Below, in pieces: positions 1-7,797 of a stretch of 64,000 bases of DNA. The translations under genes and the position numbers were made by a program. Within the stretch, counting starts at the first letter, position 1, and the number at the start of each line of letters is the position of its first letter. The notes beneath the pieces were generated by a model. It made no database searches. It saw nothing but the letters and a program-made list of their open reading frames with translations, and was not told the origin of the DNA. The stretch comes from Bdellovibrio sp. UBA4095 (GTDB taxonomy: Bacteria; Bdellovibrionota; Bdellovibrionia; Bdellovibrionales; Bdellovibrionaceae), in contig DFXZ01000004.1 in NCBI GenBank assembly GCA_002381805.1, forward strand, positions 372,001 to 436,000, written 5' to 3'.

Positions 1-213
1 GACCGGATCGATCACATCAATAACTCCACCGGGCCCACCGGCCCCTCCGCCTCCATTAAGGCCTTGTGAAGCTAAATCCAGCTGGGCCATTTCGAACCCG
101 CCACTACAGTTTTGAAAGGCGAAACCAGATACAGCGAGAATTGGAAGCACATATATGAAGAACGGCTTCTTCCACGCCTTATTAATACGCCCTGTACGGT
201 TATTGGTCTCCAA
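1..213 (-). CDS. N-terminus of an FQNC-type exported lipoprotein (cut by window edge)
   Basis: Partial gene running off the left edge; 71 codons are visible. I place the start at a TTG at 211-213 because a very strong G-rich ribosome binding site (GGGGGAGGG) lies five bases upstream. The product has a basic N-region, a hydrophobic segment (about residues 18-32) and then A-F-Q-N-C-S with the cysteine at residue 36, followed by a Gly-rich stretch. This resembles a signal peptide ending in a lipid-attachment cysteine, but Asn at -1 and Phe at -3 do not fit the usual lipobox. The same motif occurs in the proteins at 555 and 41008. Function unknown. Confidence 0.75.
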   Translation of the reverse strand, partial: METNNRTGRINKAWKKPFFIYVLPILAVSGFAFQNCSGGFEMAQLDLASQGLNGGGGAGGPGGVIDVIDPV

Positions 214-554
214 GCAAACCCTCCCCCGAAAGTTTTTTCTAGATATCTGCTCACATTCTAGACTGTTCACTATCGGAATTAAAATTTTTTTTCTTGACCG
301 TCTCAACACGGGAGTTGAGATTTTTTTGTCTTGCACCTCGACGTATGACTAAGTGTTAAGGTCCCAGGAATCGACTGATGCTTAGACAGAACTTCATTTA
401 CTGGGCTTATTGAAGACTTAGCTTGTCTCCTAATTTCAAGAACGTTTATTCTGACTAATATCTGTTCAGTTTATACCGATCAGATCTTATAGATTGGTCC
501 AGAAGCGGACCTAGTTTTGCTTCTATTACAATCTAGATATCGGGGGATAGCTAT
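214..554. other. Intergenic region between two divergent lipoprotein genes
   Basis: No gene is supported here. It is AT-rich, carries the upstream regions of both FQNC lipoprotein genes, and contains one hairpin followed by a T-run at 301-327 (listed separately). No tRNA-like or riboswitch-like structure was seen. Confidence 0.6.
301..327 (+). terminator. Orphan Rho-independent terminator
   Basis: TCTCAAC (301-307), loop ACGGGA, GTTGAGA (314-320), then seven T. It has the form of an intrinsic terminator on the plus strand, but no plus-strand gene lies upstream of it in the window; it may end a small or antisense transcript. Confidence 0.5.
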
Positions 555-1334
555 ATGAAGCCAATTAAATCAACTCTTCAATATATAAAGACTGCGGCGA
601 TGTTTGGGATTGGTGGCGGCCTGCTCATAATGGCTTTCCAAAACTGCGCAAAGATTAACTTCGAAGAAGTTCCACTAAGCGAGGCTGTAAAAGATAGCGA
701 CATCGACGTTGTCTGTGATCCTTTTTCTTCAGAGACTGCATGCTCTAGTGGCTCGGGTCTTATCGGTAATGTGTTCTATCTGCCCTATCGCTTCGGCGTC
801 GACGACGTGAATATCTATAATAAAAGAAATGCGGAATACTATGTTGAGCATGGTATCCGAGTTCCCAATCTTTTGGTTCAATTGACTCGTTTAAATATTG
901 AAGATCGCAGCTGGCTTCAAGGGTTTCCGATTGGAAACAAGGGCCTCGTAGCGGATCAAAATGGGAATCCACTTCTAGAATACTTCGCACTGAACTTAAA
1001 AGGGAACCTGGAACTGAAAGGCAATTTCGCTGAGGGCGAATATGAACTCGCGATAGCGTCTGATGACGGCGCCATCCTACAGTTAGATGGCAGAACCTTT
1101 ATCGACAATGATGGACACCACCCTATCCGTTGGGCTTGTTCGAACAAATCTGTGACACTAAAAAAAGGGAAGAAGATTCCAGTAAGACTTCTTTATTATC
1201 AAGGCCCGAGAGACCGCATTGCTTTGCAAGTCTATATTCGTAAAGCCATCGGCTATGCGGATTGTAGCGAACGCGGCGTCGGTAACAGCACCGGGCAATG
1301 GCAAATCATTCCAGCGGAGTTCCTAAGTCACTAA
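555..1334 (+). CDS. FQNC-type lipoprotein with a PA14-like domain
   Basis: Exported protein of 259 residues. A hydrophobic N-terminal segment (about 14-27) is followed by A-F-Q-N-C with the cysteine at residue 31, so it is probably anchored to a membrane as a lipoprotein, although the motif is not a canonical lipobox. The C-terminal half (about 135-235) has the PA14 pattern: Y-x-L-A-I-A-S-D-D-G, then L-D-G-R and D-N-D-G-H-H, and a late L-x-x-G-K-K-I-P-V-R. PA14 domains are beta-barrels that bind carbohydrate or Ca2+ in several families; the ligand here is unknown. The start is supported by GGGGGAT upstream. No operon partner. Confidence 0.7.
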   Translation: MKPIKSTLQYIKTAAMFGIGGGLLIMAFQNCAKINFEEVPLSEAVKDSDIDVVCDPFSSETACSSGSGLIGNVFYLPYRFGVDDVNIYNKRNAEYYVEHGIRVPNLLVQLTRLNIEDRSWLQGFPIGNKGLVADQNGNPLLEYFALNLKGNLELKGNFAEGEYELAIASDDGAILQLDGRTFIDNDGHHPIRWACSNKSVTLKKGKKIPVRLLYYQGPRDRIALQVYIRKAIGYADCSERGVGNSTGQWQIIPAEFLSH

Positions 1335-1358
1335 GTTATCTAAAAAGTAACGAATCAT

Positions 1359-1390
1359 AAAAGCCGCTCTTGGAAGCGGCTTTTATATTT
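1359..1390. terminator. Bidirectional terminator between convergent genes
   Basis: Ten-bp perfect stem AAAAGCCGCT (1359-1368) / AGCGGCTTTT (1375-1384), loop CTTGGA, T-rich on both outgoing sides. It serves the lipoprotein gene on the plus strand and the HMG-CoA lyase gene on the minus strand, whose stop codon lies inside it. Confidence 0.8.
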
Positions 1391-2309
1391 TTCCCAAGGG
1401 CTTAAGCAAACCGACCTTGCCCAGCTTTGAAGGCAGAGCGTGTTGAATTCTTTCCGCAACCCAAGGATTGATTTCTAAAAGTTTAGGCAAATTCAATCCG
1501 GTCTTTACGCCCATTCCATGAAACATGTACACAACATCTTCTGTAGCAACATTCCCAGTCGCGCCCGGAGCATAAGGACATCCGCCCAATCCACCCAGGC
1601 TCGTGTCAAAAACGCGAACACCCAACCCATAAGCAGTTAAAATATTTGCAAGTGCAGTTCCGCGTGTATCATGGAAATGTCCGGCTAGCTTTTTTAGAGG
1701 CACAACTTTTTTCAGTTTCTTAAAGAGCGACTCGACTTGTCCTGGATGAGCCACGCCGATAGTATCGCCCAGGGAGATTTCATATACGCCGAGCTTGTTC
1801 ATTCTCTGCGCCAACTTTAAAACTTTAGCTTCAGATATTTTGCCTTCGAAGGGACAACCAAAACAGGTTGAAAGATATCCGCGAACTTTTATTTTATGTT
1901 TTTTTGCCAAAGCCATTACAGCTTCAAATCGCTGAAAACTCTCTTCGATAGAGCAATTGATATTCTTCTTCGAGAAGGATTCTGAACATGAGGCAAAAAT
2001 TGCAACTTCTTTAAGGCCTCTTTCGATCGCCATCAACATGCCCTGTTCGTTAGGAACAAGAACAGAAAGTTCAGTCTTTTTTAACTTTTTTTCTTTCATG
2101 TGCAGGAACGCTTGGGCGACGACGTCATCTGTTCCCGCCATTTGTGGGACCCACTTGGGCGAAACATAAGCGCCAATCTCAAGACGTTTTACTCCCGCAT
2201 CTGCCAATCGTCGAGCGAACTCAACACGCGTGGCAGTATCCAGAACCGTTGATTCGTTCTGCAATCCATCGCGCAATCCCATTTCAACAATGACTACACT
2301 TTTACTCAT
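1383..2309 (-). CDS. mvaB: Hydroxymethylglutaryl-CoA lyase
   Basis: Cleaves HMG-CoA to acetyl-CoA and acetoacetate, the last step of leucine degradation, in the cytoplasm. At 308 residues it has the usual size of the family. The N-terminal E-M-G-L-R-D-G-L-Q-N-E segment is the family's substrate/metal site, H-x-H occurs in A-G-H-F-H-D-T-R-G, and the C-terminal G-G-C-P-Y-A-P-G-A-T-G-N loop carries the conserved catalytic cysteine. It is the last gene of the minus-strand leucine operon, three bases after the biotin carrier gene. Homocitrate-synthase-like enzymes share the TIM barrel, but the GCPYAPGATGN loop favours HMG-CoA lyase. Confidence 0.93.
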   Translation of the reverse strand: MSKSVVIVEMGLRDGLQNESTVLDTATRVEFARRLADAGVKRLEIGAYVSPKWVPQMAGTDDVVAQAFLHMKEKKLKKTELSVLVPNEQGMLMAIERGLKEVAIFASCSESFSKKNINCSIEESFQRFEAVMALAKKHKIKVRGYLSTCFGCPFEGKISEAKVLKLAQRMNKLGVYEISLGDTIGVAHPGQVESLFKKLKKVVPLKKLAGHFHDTRGTALANILTAYGLGVRVFDTSLGGLGGCPYAPGATGNVATEDVVYMFHGMGVKTGLNLPKLLEINPWVAERIQHALPSKLGKVGLLKPLGKI

Positions 2310-2312
2310 AGA

Positions 2313-2693
2313 TTAATTATCGGACGAAGGCTTAATCTTCACAAGCGCTTTACCCAATGCCACTTGCTCCCCGGCTGTACAATGGATCGCTTCGACTGAT
2401 CCGTCGATGTCAGACTTAAGAGTGTACTCCATCTTCATCGCTTCCATAACCAGAACGGCCTGACCTTGAGAAACGACATCCCCTTCGTTTACTAAAACCT
2501 TCGTCACCTTGCCAGGCATCGGAGCTGAAATTTGATCAGAGCTTCCACCAACCCCCGCCTTTCGCCGCGACTTTTGTCCAGAACCTACCGCCATTGTATA
2601 GGTCCGACCATTATAATGAACCCATAGTGTACCCTTGATAAGCTCTGCATGGACGCGGTGATCGACGCCCTGAATACGCACTACTGTTTCCAT
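2313..2693 (-). CDS. Biotin carboxyl carrier protein of an acyl-CoA carboxylase
   Basis: Carries covalent biotin between the carboxylase and carboxyltransferase subunits. This 126-residue protein has a C-terminal biotinyl domain with E-A-M-K-M (biotinylated Lys about residue 87) and the preceding A-P-M-P-G-K. I chose the ATG at 2691-2693, which overlaps the upstream stop as TAATG and has GGAGAGG before it; a longer reading would run back into the biotin carboxylase gene. In most methylcrotonyl- and propionyl-CoA carboxylases this domain is fused to the biotin carboxylase; here it is a separate protein. Partner genes are at 2693-4168 and 4951-6558. Confidence 0.9.
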   Translation of the reverse strand: METVVRIQGVDHRVHAELIKGTLWVHYNGRTYTMAVGSGQKSRRKAGVGGSSDQISAPMPGKVTKVLVNEGDVVSQGQAVLVMEAMKMEYTLKSDIDGSVEAIHCTAGEQVALGKALVKIKPSSDN

Positions 2694-4168
2694 TAAACAC
2701 CTCTCCAATAGCCATCCCATGGCGAAGCAGAAGTCTCTCTGTGATCTCTGCTTGTTCGAAGCTTAGCAAGAGCACCCTGCAAAACTTGGTTTTCTTGCTC
2801 CATCAACGGCGGTGAAACCAGAGGCTCGCTGAAATGAGTTTCAATAAATCGAGTTGTCATAGTGCCCATGACAAATTCTTTATGCCCAAGAATTTCAATA
2901 AGGTAGGGAATGTTCGTGCGCACTCCAAAAACCACTGAATCTTTTAAAACTCGAATCATCTTTTGAATGGCCCGAGGTCGCGACTCATCGCGGACGATGA
3001 CTTTAGCGATCATCGGATCATAGTACGGTGTAATAGTGTCGCCAGCATCAAACCCAAACTCAAACCGACGTCCCGGTCCTTCAGGCCACATCGTTTTTCC
3101 TAAGAGACCCGTGGAAGGAACACCCCCCAGGTAAGGATCTTCCGCGTAAATTCGGCACTCTATACTGTGACCCTTTGGCACTCGAATCAATTTGGGATCA
3201 TGCACATATTCGCCTTGTGCAGTTAGAATCTGCATCTTTACAAGATCAATTCCCAAGACCTCTTCAGTCACCGGGTGCTCCACTTGCAAACGCGTGTTGA
3301 CCTCAAGAAGATAAAACTCCCCATCCTGCAAAAGGAACTCTACTGTACCAGCGCCTTTGTACTTACCGGCTGTCGCAATTGCTACGGCCGCTTCGCCCAT
3401 CTTACGACGTAGATCATCAGTGAGTGATGGTGAGGTTGCTTCCTCAATGATTTTCTGGTGCCGACGCTGAATAGAACATTCCCGATCAAAGAAATGAAGG
3501 ACCTGGCCGGTGCTATCGCCGAAGACCTGAAACTCAATGTGCTTAGCATGATCCAAGTATTTTTCCAAAAACACCTTAGGCGAACCAAAGGCAGACTGAG
3601 CCTCCCGCTGGGCGGATTCAATTTGTTCTTTCGCTTCCGCGGCAGTGCGAATCAGTTTCATTCCTCTTCCACCACCGCCGGCAGCAGCTTTAACTAAAAC
3701 GGGATAACCAATTTTAGCTGCTTCCTCTGAAAGATGTGCGACCGCTTGATTTTCTCCTTCATACCCTGGAACTAGTGGCAGACCCGCTTTTTTAGCGAGG
3801 TCCTTGCAATGGACTTTATCACCAAGAGCTCGAATAGAAGCTGCAGACGGGCCAATAAACACCAAACCAGCTTTAACCACAGCTTCTGCAAAATCGGCAT
3901 TCTCAGAAAGAAATCCAAAGCCGGGATGAATAGCCTGAGCTCCGCTGGCAAGTGCCCCATTAATATTGGCTTCAATATTCAAATAGCTTTCTGCTGTCGA
4001 AGCAGGTCCGATGCACATAGTTTTAGTCGCCATCCGATAAGCACGAGATTGAATATCAGCTTCCGAGTGAAGAAGAACCGTTTCAATACCCAGTTCATCA
4101 CAAGCTTTAATTATTCGAACAGCAACTTCACCGCGATTCGCGATCGCAATACGAGTGAATTTAGACAT
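2693..4168 (-). CDS. Biotin carboxylase subunit (methylcrotonyl-CoA carboxylase alpha, without biotin domain)
   Basis: ATP-dependent carboxylation of protein-bound biotin. The 491-residue protein has the biotin-carboxylase N-domain (from I-A-I-A-N-R-G-E-V-A-V-R), the ATP-grasp glycine loop K-A-A-A-G-G-G-G-R-G-M, the R-E-C-S-I-Q-R-R-H-Q-K segment and the catalytic E-V-N-T-R-L-Q-V-E-H-P-V-T-E. It ends soon after the C-domain and lacks the biotinyl domain, which is encoded by the next gene. Start and stop are both TAATG overlaps with neighbours, implying coupled translation. Context indicates methylcrotonyl-CoA as substrate; acetyl- or propionyl-CoA carboxylase use cannot be excluded from this subunit alone. 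Confidence 0.92.
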   Translation of the reverse strand: MSKFTRIAIANRGEVAVRIIKACDELGIETVLLHSEADIQSRAYRMATKTMCIGPASTAESYLNIEANINGALASGAQAIHPGFGFLSENADFAEAVVKAGLVFIGPSAASIRALGDKVHCKDLAKKAGLPLVPGYEGENQAVAHLSEEAAKIGYPVLVKAAAGGGGRGMKLIRTAAEAKEQIESAQREAQSAFGSPKVFLEKYLDHAKHIEFQVFGDSTGQVLHFFDRECSIQRRHQKIIEEATSPSLTDDLRRKMGEAAVAIATAGKYKGAGTVEFLLQDGEFYLLEVNTRLQVEHPVTEEVLGIDLVKMQILTAQGEYVHDPKLIRVPKGHSIECRIYAEDPYLGGVPSTGLLGKTMWPEGPGRRFEFGFDAGDTITPYYDPMIAKVIVRDESRPRAIQKMIRVLKDSVVFGVRTNIPYLIEILGHKEFVMGTMTTRFIETHFSEPLVSPPLMEQENQVLQGALAKLRTSRDHRETSASPWDGYWRGV

Positions 4169-4947
4169 TAATTATCCCTCCACTGAGGTTCTCTTTTTTG
4201 CAAAAACGACTTAAGACCCTCTTGGCCTTCAGCGCTGCATCTTCGTTCCGCAATAACTTTAATTGTTTGTTGCTTCTGTTGGGCCCAGGTCATCTCAAAC
4301 TGCTCGTTTAACATCTTTTTGGTCTCGCGCACGGCCTCTGGTCCCGCCTGAAGATAATTATGCAAGACCTTTTGCAGAACTGTATGTCCCTGACCTATGG
4401 CAGCCACTTCTGACACAAGCCCCGCTTGTTGAGCAATATGGGGATTAAATACAACCCCTGAAAGCATCAACGGACGAACCTTTCCAAGCAATGCCTTGCG
4501 ATTTACAAAGGCACTGATCACCGCCGGAGCGATTCCCAACTTCACTTCACTGAAACAGAACTGGGTGCCCTCTTCCGCAACGACTTCATCACAAACGGCA
4601 ACCAATCCCAAGGCGCCACCAAAAGCAGCTCCATGAACCATGCCTAATACAGGTAAAGTACAATTGGCAATTGACTCAAACATTTCAAAAAGTTTCAGCG
4701 AATCCGCGGTGTTTTCTTCGAAGGTGAAATTCACCATCTCCTGCATCCAATTAAGATCGGCACCGGCACAAAATGCTTTACCTTCCCCCTGCAAAACGAC
4801 AGCTCTTAAGTCTTGACGCTGTTCAAGCTCGCGAAATATTCGCGTAAGCTCAGAGATCATCTCGGGATTGAAGGCGTTGCGCACTGTCGGTCTGTTCAAC
4901 TTCAAGTACGCCACTTTGTTCATTTCGGTTATTACAACTACAGACAT
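4168..4947 (-). CDS. liuC: Methylglutaconyl-CoA hydratase (enoyl-CoA hydratase family)
   Basis: Hydrates 3-methylglutaconyl-CoA to HMG-CoA in leucine breakdown. This 259-residue crotonase-fold protein has the oxyanion-hole segments F-C-A-G-A-D-L-N-W-M and H-G-A-A-F-G-G-A-L-G-L; the A-G-A-D-L-N-W-M form is typical of methylglutaconyl-CoA hydratases. It lies between the carboxyltransferase and biotin carboxylase genes, overlapping the latter by one base (TAATG). Family and operon context agree, so the specific assignment is likely. Confidence 0.88.
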   Translation of the reverse strand: MSVVVITEMNKVAYLKLNRPTVRNAFNPEMISELTRIFRELEQRQDLRAVVLQGEGKAFCAGADLNWMQEMVNFTFEENTADSLKLFEMFESIANCTLPVLGMVHGAAFGGALGLVAVCDEVVAEEGTQFCFSEVKLGIAPAVISAFVNRKALLGKVRPLMLSGVVFNPHIAQQAGLVSEVAAIGQGHTVLQKVLHNYLQAGPEAVRETKKMLNEQFEMTWAQQKQQTIKVIAERRCSAEGQEGLKSFLQKREPQWRDN

Positions 4948-4950
4948 AGA

Positions 4951-6558
4951 CTACATCCTAAAGACGCCCTGGCTTTTTTCTCCCCAGGACTTGTTAAGGC
5001 TTGCAGAGATCCCCAACGCCAAAACACGGCGAGTATCTGCTGGATCAATAATTCCGTCGTCCCAAAGACGAGCTGATGAATAATATGCGGAACTTTCCCG
5101 GTCATACTTTTCCAAAGTGGGTCGTTTGAATTCAGCTTGCTCTTCCGCGGTTAGGCTCTGACCTTTTGCAGCCATCTGGTCAAGCTTCACTGTTAACAAT
5201 ACGTTGGCGGCTTGCTCTCCGCCCATGACACTGATTTTAGCGTTTGGCCACATCCATAGCTGACGAGGTTGAAAGGCTCTTCCGCACATGCCATAGTTGC
5301 CTGCTCCATAAGATCCACCAATCACGACCGTAAACTTTGGAACCCGCGCATTAGAAACCGCCATAACCATCTTTGCACCATGCTTAGCGATTCCCTCATT
5401 TTCGTACTTTTGACCGACCATAAAGCCGGTAATGTTCTGCAAAAATATCAGAGGAACTTCACGCTGTTCACACAGCTCTATGAAGTGCGCAGCCTTTTGT
5501 GCGCTTTCACTGAACAAGACACCGTTGTTAGCGATAATTCCAACTGGCATCCCCCAAATATGGGCAAAACCAGTTACAAGTGTTTTACCAAAGAGCGCTT
5601 TGAACTCGTGAAAGCGCGAACCATCCACAAGACGTGCGATCACCTCACGAACATCGAAAGGCACGCGACTGTCCTTAGGGATCACTCCGTAAATTTCCTT
5701 GGTATCAAAAAGGGGTTCTTCCACAGGAAGCGACTTCATCTGCACGACGCGTTTGTGATTCAAATGTGCCACGATGGAGCGTGTGATCTCTACAGCATGC
5801 TGATCATCTTCCGCAAAATGATCTGTAACCCCACTTGTTTCGCAATGAACTTGAGCGCCACCCAAAGACTGCGCATCAACGACCTCACCCGTTGCCGCTT
5901 TCACTAGCGGGGGGCCTCCCAAAAAAATGGTCCCATTTTCTTTAACAATGACGGTTTCATCGCTCATCGCAGGAACATAAGCCCCACCCGCAGTACACGA
6001 ACCCATCACGACTGCGATTTGCGGAATATTTGCAGCAGACATGCGTGCCTGATTATAAAAAATTCTCCCAAAGTGATCCCGATCGGGAAACACATCCGCC
6101 TGCATCGGCAGAAAAGCTCCACCAGAATCCACCAAGTAAATACACGGCAATCCATTTTCAAATGCAATTTCCTGAGCACGTAAATGCTTTTTCACCGTCA
6201 TAGGAAAATAGGTACCACCCTTTACGGTTGCATCATTTGCAACAATCACGCACTCGGTGCCATGGACCACGCCTATACCGGTGACAATACCCGCACCAGG
6301 TGCCTGTCCTTCGTACATGTCCCAAGCTGCCAAAGTAGAAAACTCAAGAAAAGCGGTGCGCTGATCAACCAGAGCATCAATTCGCTCTCGAGCCGTCATC
6401 TTGCCACGAGCTTTGTGTTTTTTTGTAGCGTCATCTCCGCCGCCCTGTTGAACCAGTTTTACCCGATCCGACCATTCGTTGACGACTTCGAGCATCGCTG
6501 CGCGGTTCGCTTTAAATTCAGAAGAACTTGTATCGATGTGACTGTCTAAAATTTCCAT
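4951..6558 (-). CDS. liuB: Methylcrotonyl-CoA carboxylase carboxyltransferase (beta) subunit
   Basis: Transfers CO2 from carboxybiotin to 3-methylcrotonyl-CoA. At 535 residues it matches the MccB/LiuB family length. Characteristic segments are M-G-S-C-T-A-G-G-A-Y-V-P-A-M-S-D-E followed by I-F-L-G-G-P-P-L-V-K-A-A-T-G-E, and in the C-terminal half N-I-T-G-F-M-V-G and G-G-S-Y-G-A-G-N-Y-G-M-C-G-R-A. This signature separates methylcrotonyl-CoA from propionyl-CoA carboxylases. Second gene of the operon, 18 bases after the thioesterase-like gene. Long reading frames on the opposite strand inside it are not credible genes. Confidence 0.94.
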   Translation of the reverse strand: MEILDSHIDTSSSEFKANRAAMLEVVNEWSDRVKLVQQGGGDDATKKHKARGKMTARERIDALVDQRTAFLEFSTLAAWDMYEGQAPGAGIVTGIGVVHGTECVIVANDATVKGGTYFPMTVKKHLRAQEIAFENGLPCIYLVDSGGAFLPMQADVFPDRDHFGRIFYNQARMSAANIPQIAVVMGSCTAGGAYVPAMSDETVIVKENGTIFLGGPPLVKAATGEVVDAQSLGGAQVHCETSGVTDHFAEDDQHAVEITRSIVAHLNHKRVVQMKSLPVEEPLFDTKEIYGVIPKDSRVPFDVREVIARLVDGSRFHEFKALFGKTLVTGFAHIWGMPVGIIANNGVLFSESAQKAAHFIELCEQREVPLIFLQNITGFMVGQKYENEGIAKHGAKMVMAVSNARVPKFTVVIGGSYGAGNYGMCGRAFQPRQLWMWPNAKISVMGGEQAANVLLTVKLDQMAAKGQSLTAEEQAEFKRPTLEKYDRESSAYYSSARLWDDGIIDPADTRRVLALGISASLNKSWGEKSQGVFRM

Positions 6559-6576
6559 ATAACTTCCTAGAAAAGA

Positions 6577-7215
6577 TTATTCTTCTGGAGTGCTCGCCAG
6601 TGCTGGTGAATGTTTAAATTTAAGATGCAATCGCAACTCGGCCACTGACTGTTCATTTTCATCAAAAATTTTCAGTTCTACTGTTGAAGCGGACTCGCGA
6701 TTCTGACGGAGTTCCGAAAGGACCAACTCGCGAGTCGTCTCGGAAAGTTCCATGCGCACCCGGCAATCCTGAGTTTGAACTTTGAAGAAGACGCTTTCAC
6801 ATTGCCCGACGTTTATTTCAAATTGACCTAGAGGAGCATGTCTCATCCAAAGCAGTTTCGCAGCCTCAATAGCCGCCGTGGTCATCGCGCCTTCATGAAG
6901 CTGATTCAGATCGCTCATGTTACGAGTGCGGGCAGGAATAATCATTTCCACCTGAGTGTCGGAAAGCCTTGAAATCCGCAGCCCCATACCGGCCGAAAAT
7001 GGTCTCAGGATATCTAAAGCATAACTCAAAGCAGCATGACTAGCTTTGGGAGAAACCTCCTCCAGAAGCGCCGACAAATCCGCAGCGCTTAGGCGAATTC
7101 CACGACCTTCAAGCTGTGATTTCAATCCATCTTTGGCGTTTTGCAACTGCTGGCGCAAATTCTGTTCAAGCTCAATCCCCTTTGACATTAAGATTGTCAG
7201 CCATTGTTGGTTCAT
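6577..7215 (-). CDS. Hotdog-fold thioesterase-like protein heading the leucine operon
   Basis: A 212-residue protein. The C-terminal half looks like a DUF4442/PaaI-type hotdog domain: N-Q-L-H-E-G-A-M-T-T-A-A-I-E-A-A-K is the central-helix pattern of that fold. The N-terminal 60 residues look helical. The start at 7213-7215 is chosen because AGAGAGGAT precedes it and a longer reading would run into the divergent gene's promoter. First gene of the operon, 18 bases before the carboxyltransferase. A role in hydrolysing or editing branched acyl-CoA intermediates is an inference from position; the catalytic residue was not identified. Confidence 0.65.
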   Translation of the reverse strand: MNQQWLTILMSKGIELEQNLRQQLQNAKDGLKSQLEGRGIRLSAADLSALLEEVSPKASHAALSYALDILRPFSAGMGLRISRLSDTQVEMIIPARTRNMSDLNQLHEGAMTTAAIEAAKLLWMRHAPLGQFEINVGQCESVFFKVQTQDCRVRMELSETTRELVLSELRQNRESASTVELKIFDENEQSVAELRLHLKFKHSPALASTPEE

Positions 7216-7317
7216 GAGATATCCTCTCTGCTTTTGGAATGTTGAAAAAAACCGAATATCATGGTCGGATAAGGATGTCAGTTTTATCACACTGAGTAAA
7301 TAGAGAGGACTCTGGGA

Positions 7318-7797
7318 ATGAAGAAAATTATTAGCCTCATCGTTTTTGTCGCAGCTTTGGTTTGGACATGGAATGTGATCCATACGACACCCGCTGTAGG
7401 CTTTGAGACGCATTCCGGCATTCAGACAAAACTTGCTGATCTGATCAAACAAACACTCGCAACAAAGAAACCCAATGCGAAGAATATTGCGATCACTCGT
7501 CTTTGGACAGAAACATTAAACGAAAACAAGGTCAGAGCTGTGTTTGCCTACAGTTTTAACGATGCTATCGAAGGCCACGAGTCCTTCGATCAAGTGATTG
7601 AAGGGGAAGCTGTTTTGCACCGCGAACCGAGTGAGGATTCATCTGTTGATAAGTGGGTTCTACAATCAGTCAGAACGACAAATGACATGGTGACCTTTAC
7701 AGAGGGCTCTATCATTACTCCAGGAGCTGACGTCGAGGACGAAAGCATCTCCGAAGACACACCTGCTGAAGCACCTGCCGAGCCGGTTCAGCAATAA
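7318..7797 (+). CDS. Exported or membrane-anchored protein of unknown function
   Basis: A 159-residue protein with one N-terminal hydrophobic segment (about residues 4-20), acting as signal peptide or anchor, then a soluble domain ending in an acidic Pro/Ala/Glu-rich tail. No family recognised. Its stop overlaps the start of the methyltransferase gene as TAATG, so the two are probably cotranslated. It is divergent from the leucine operon across about 100 bp. Confidence 0.7.
   Translation: MKKIISLIVFVAALVWTWNVIHTTPAVGFETHSGIQTKLADLIKQTLATKKPNAKNIAITRLWTETLNENKVRAVFAYSFNDAIEGHESFDQVIEGEAVLHREPSEDSSVDKWVLQSVRTTNDMVTFTEGSIITPGADVEDESISEDTPAEAPAEPVQQ

Noticed and set aside
238..541. TCTAGATATC repeated at 238-247 and 532-541, upstream of two FQNC lipoprotein genes
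   Set aside because: Ten AT-rich bases with an internal TCTAGA palindrome; the third FQNC gene has only a weak similarity upstream, so a shared operator is not supported.
5269..5907. Long plus-strand frame of 212 codons inside the carboxyltransferase gene
   Set aside because: It is antisense to a well-conserved gene and its translation has no recognisable domain or natural composition.
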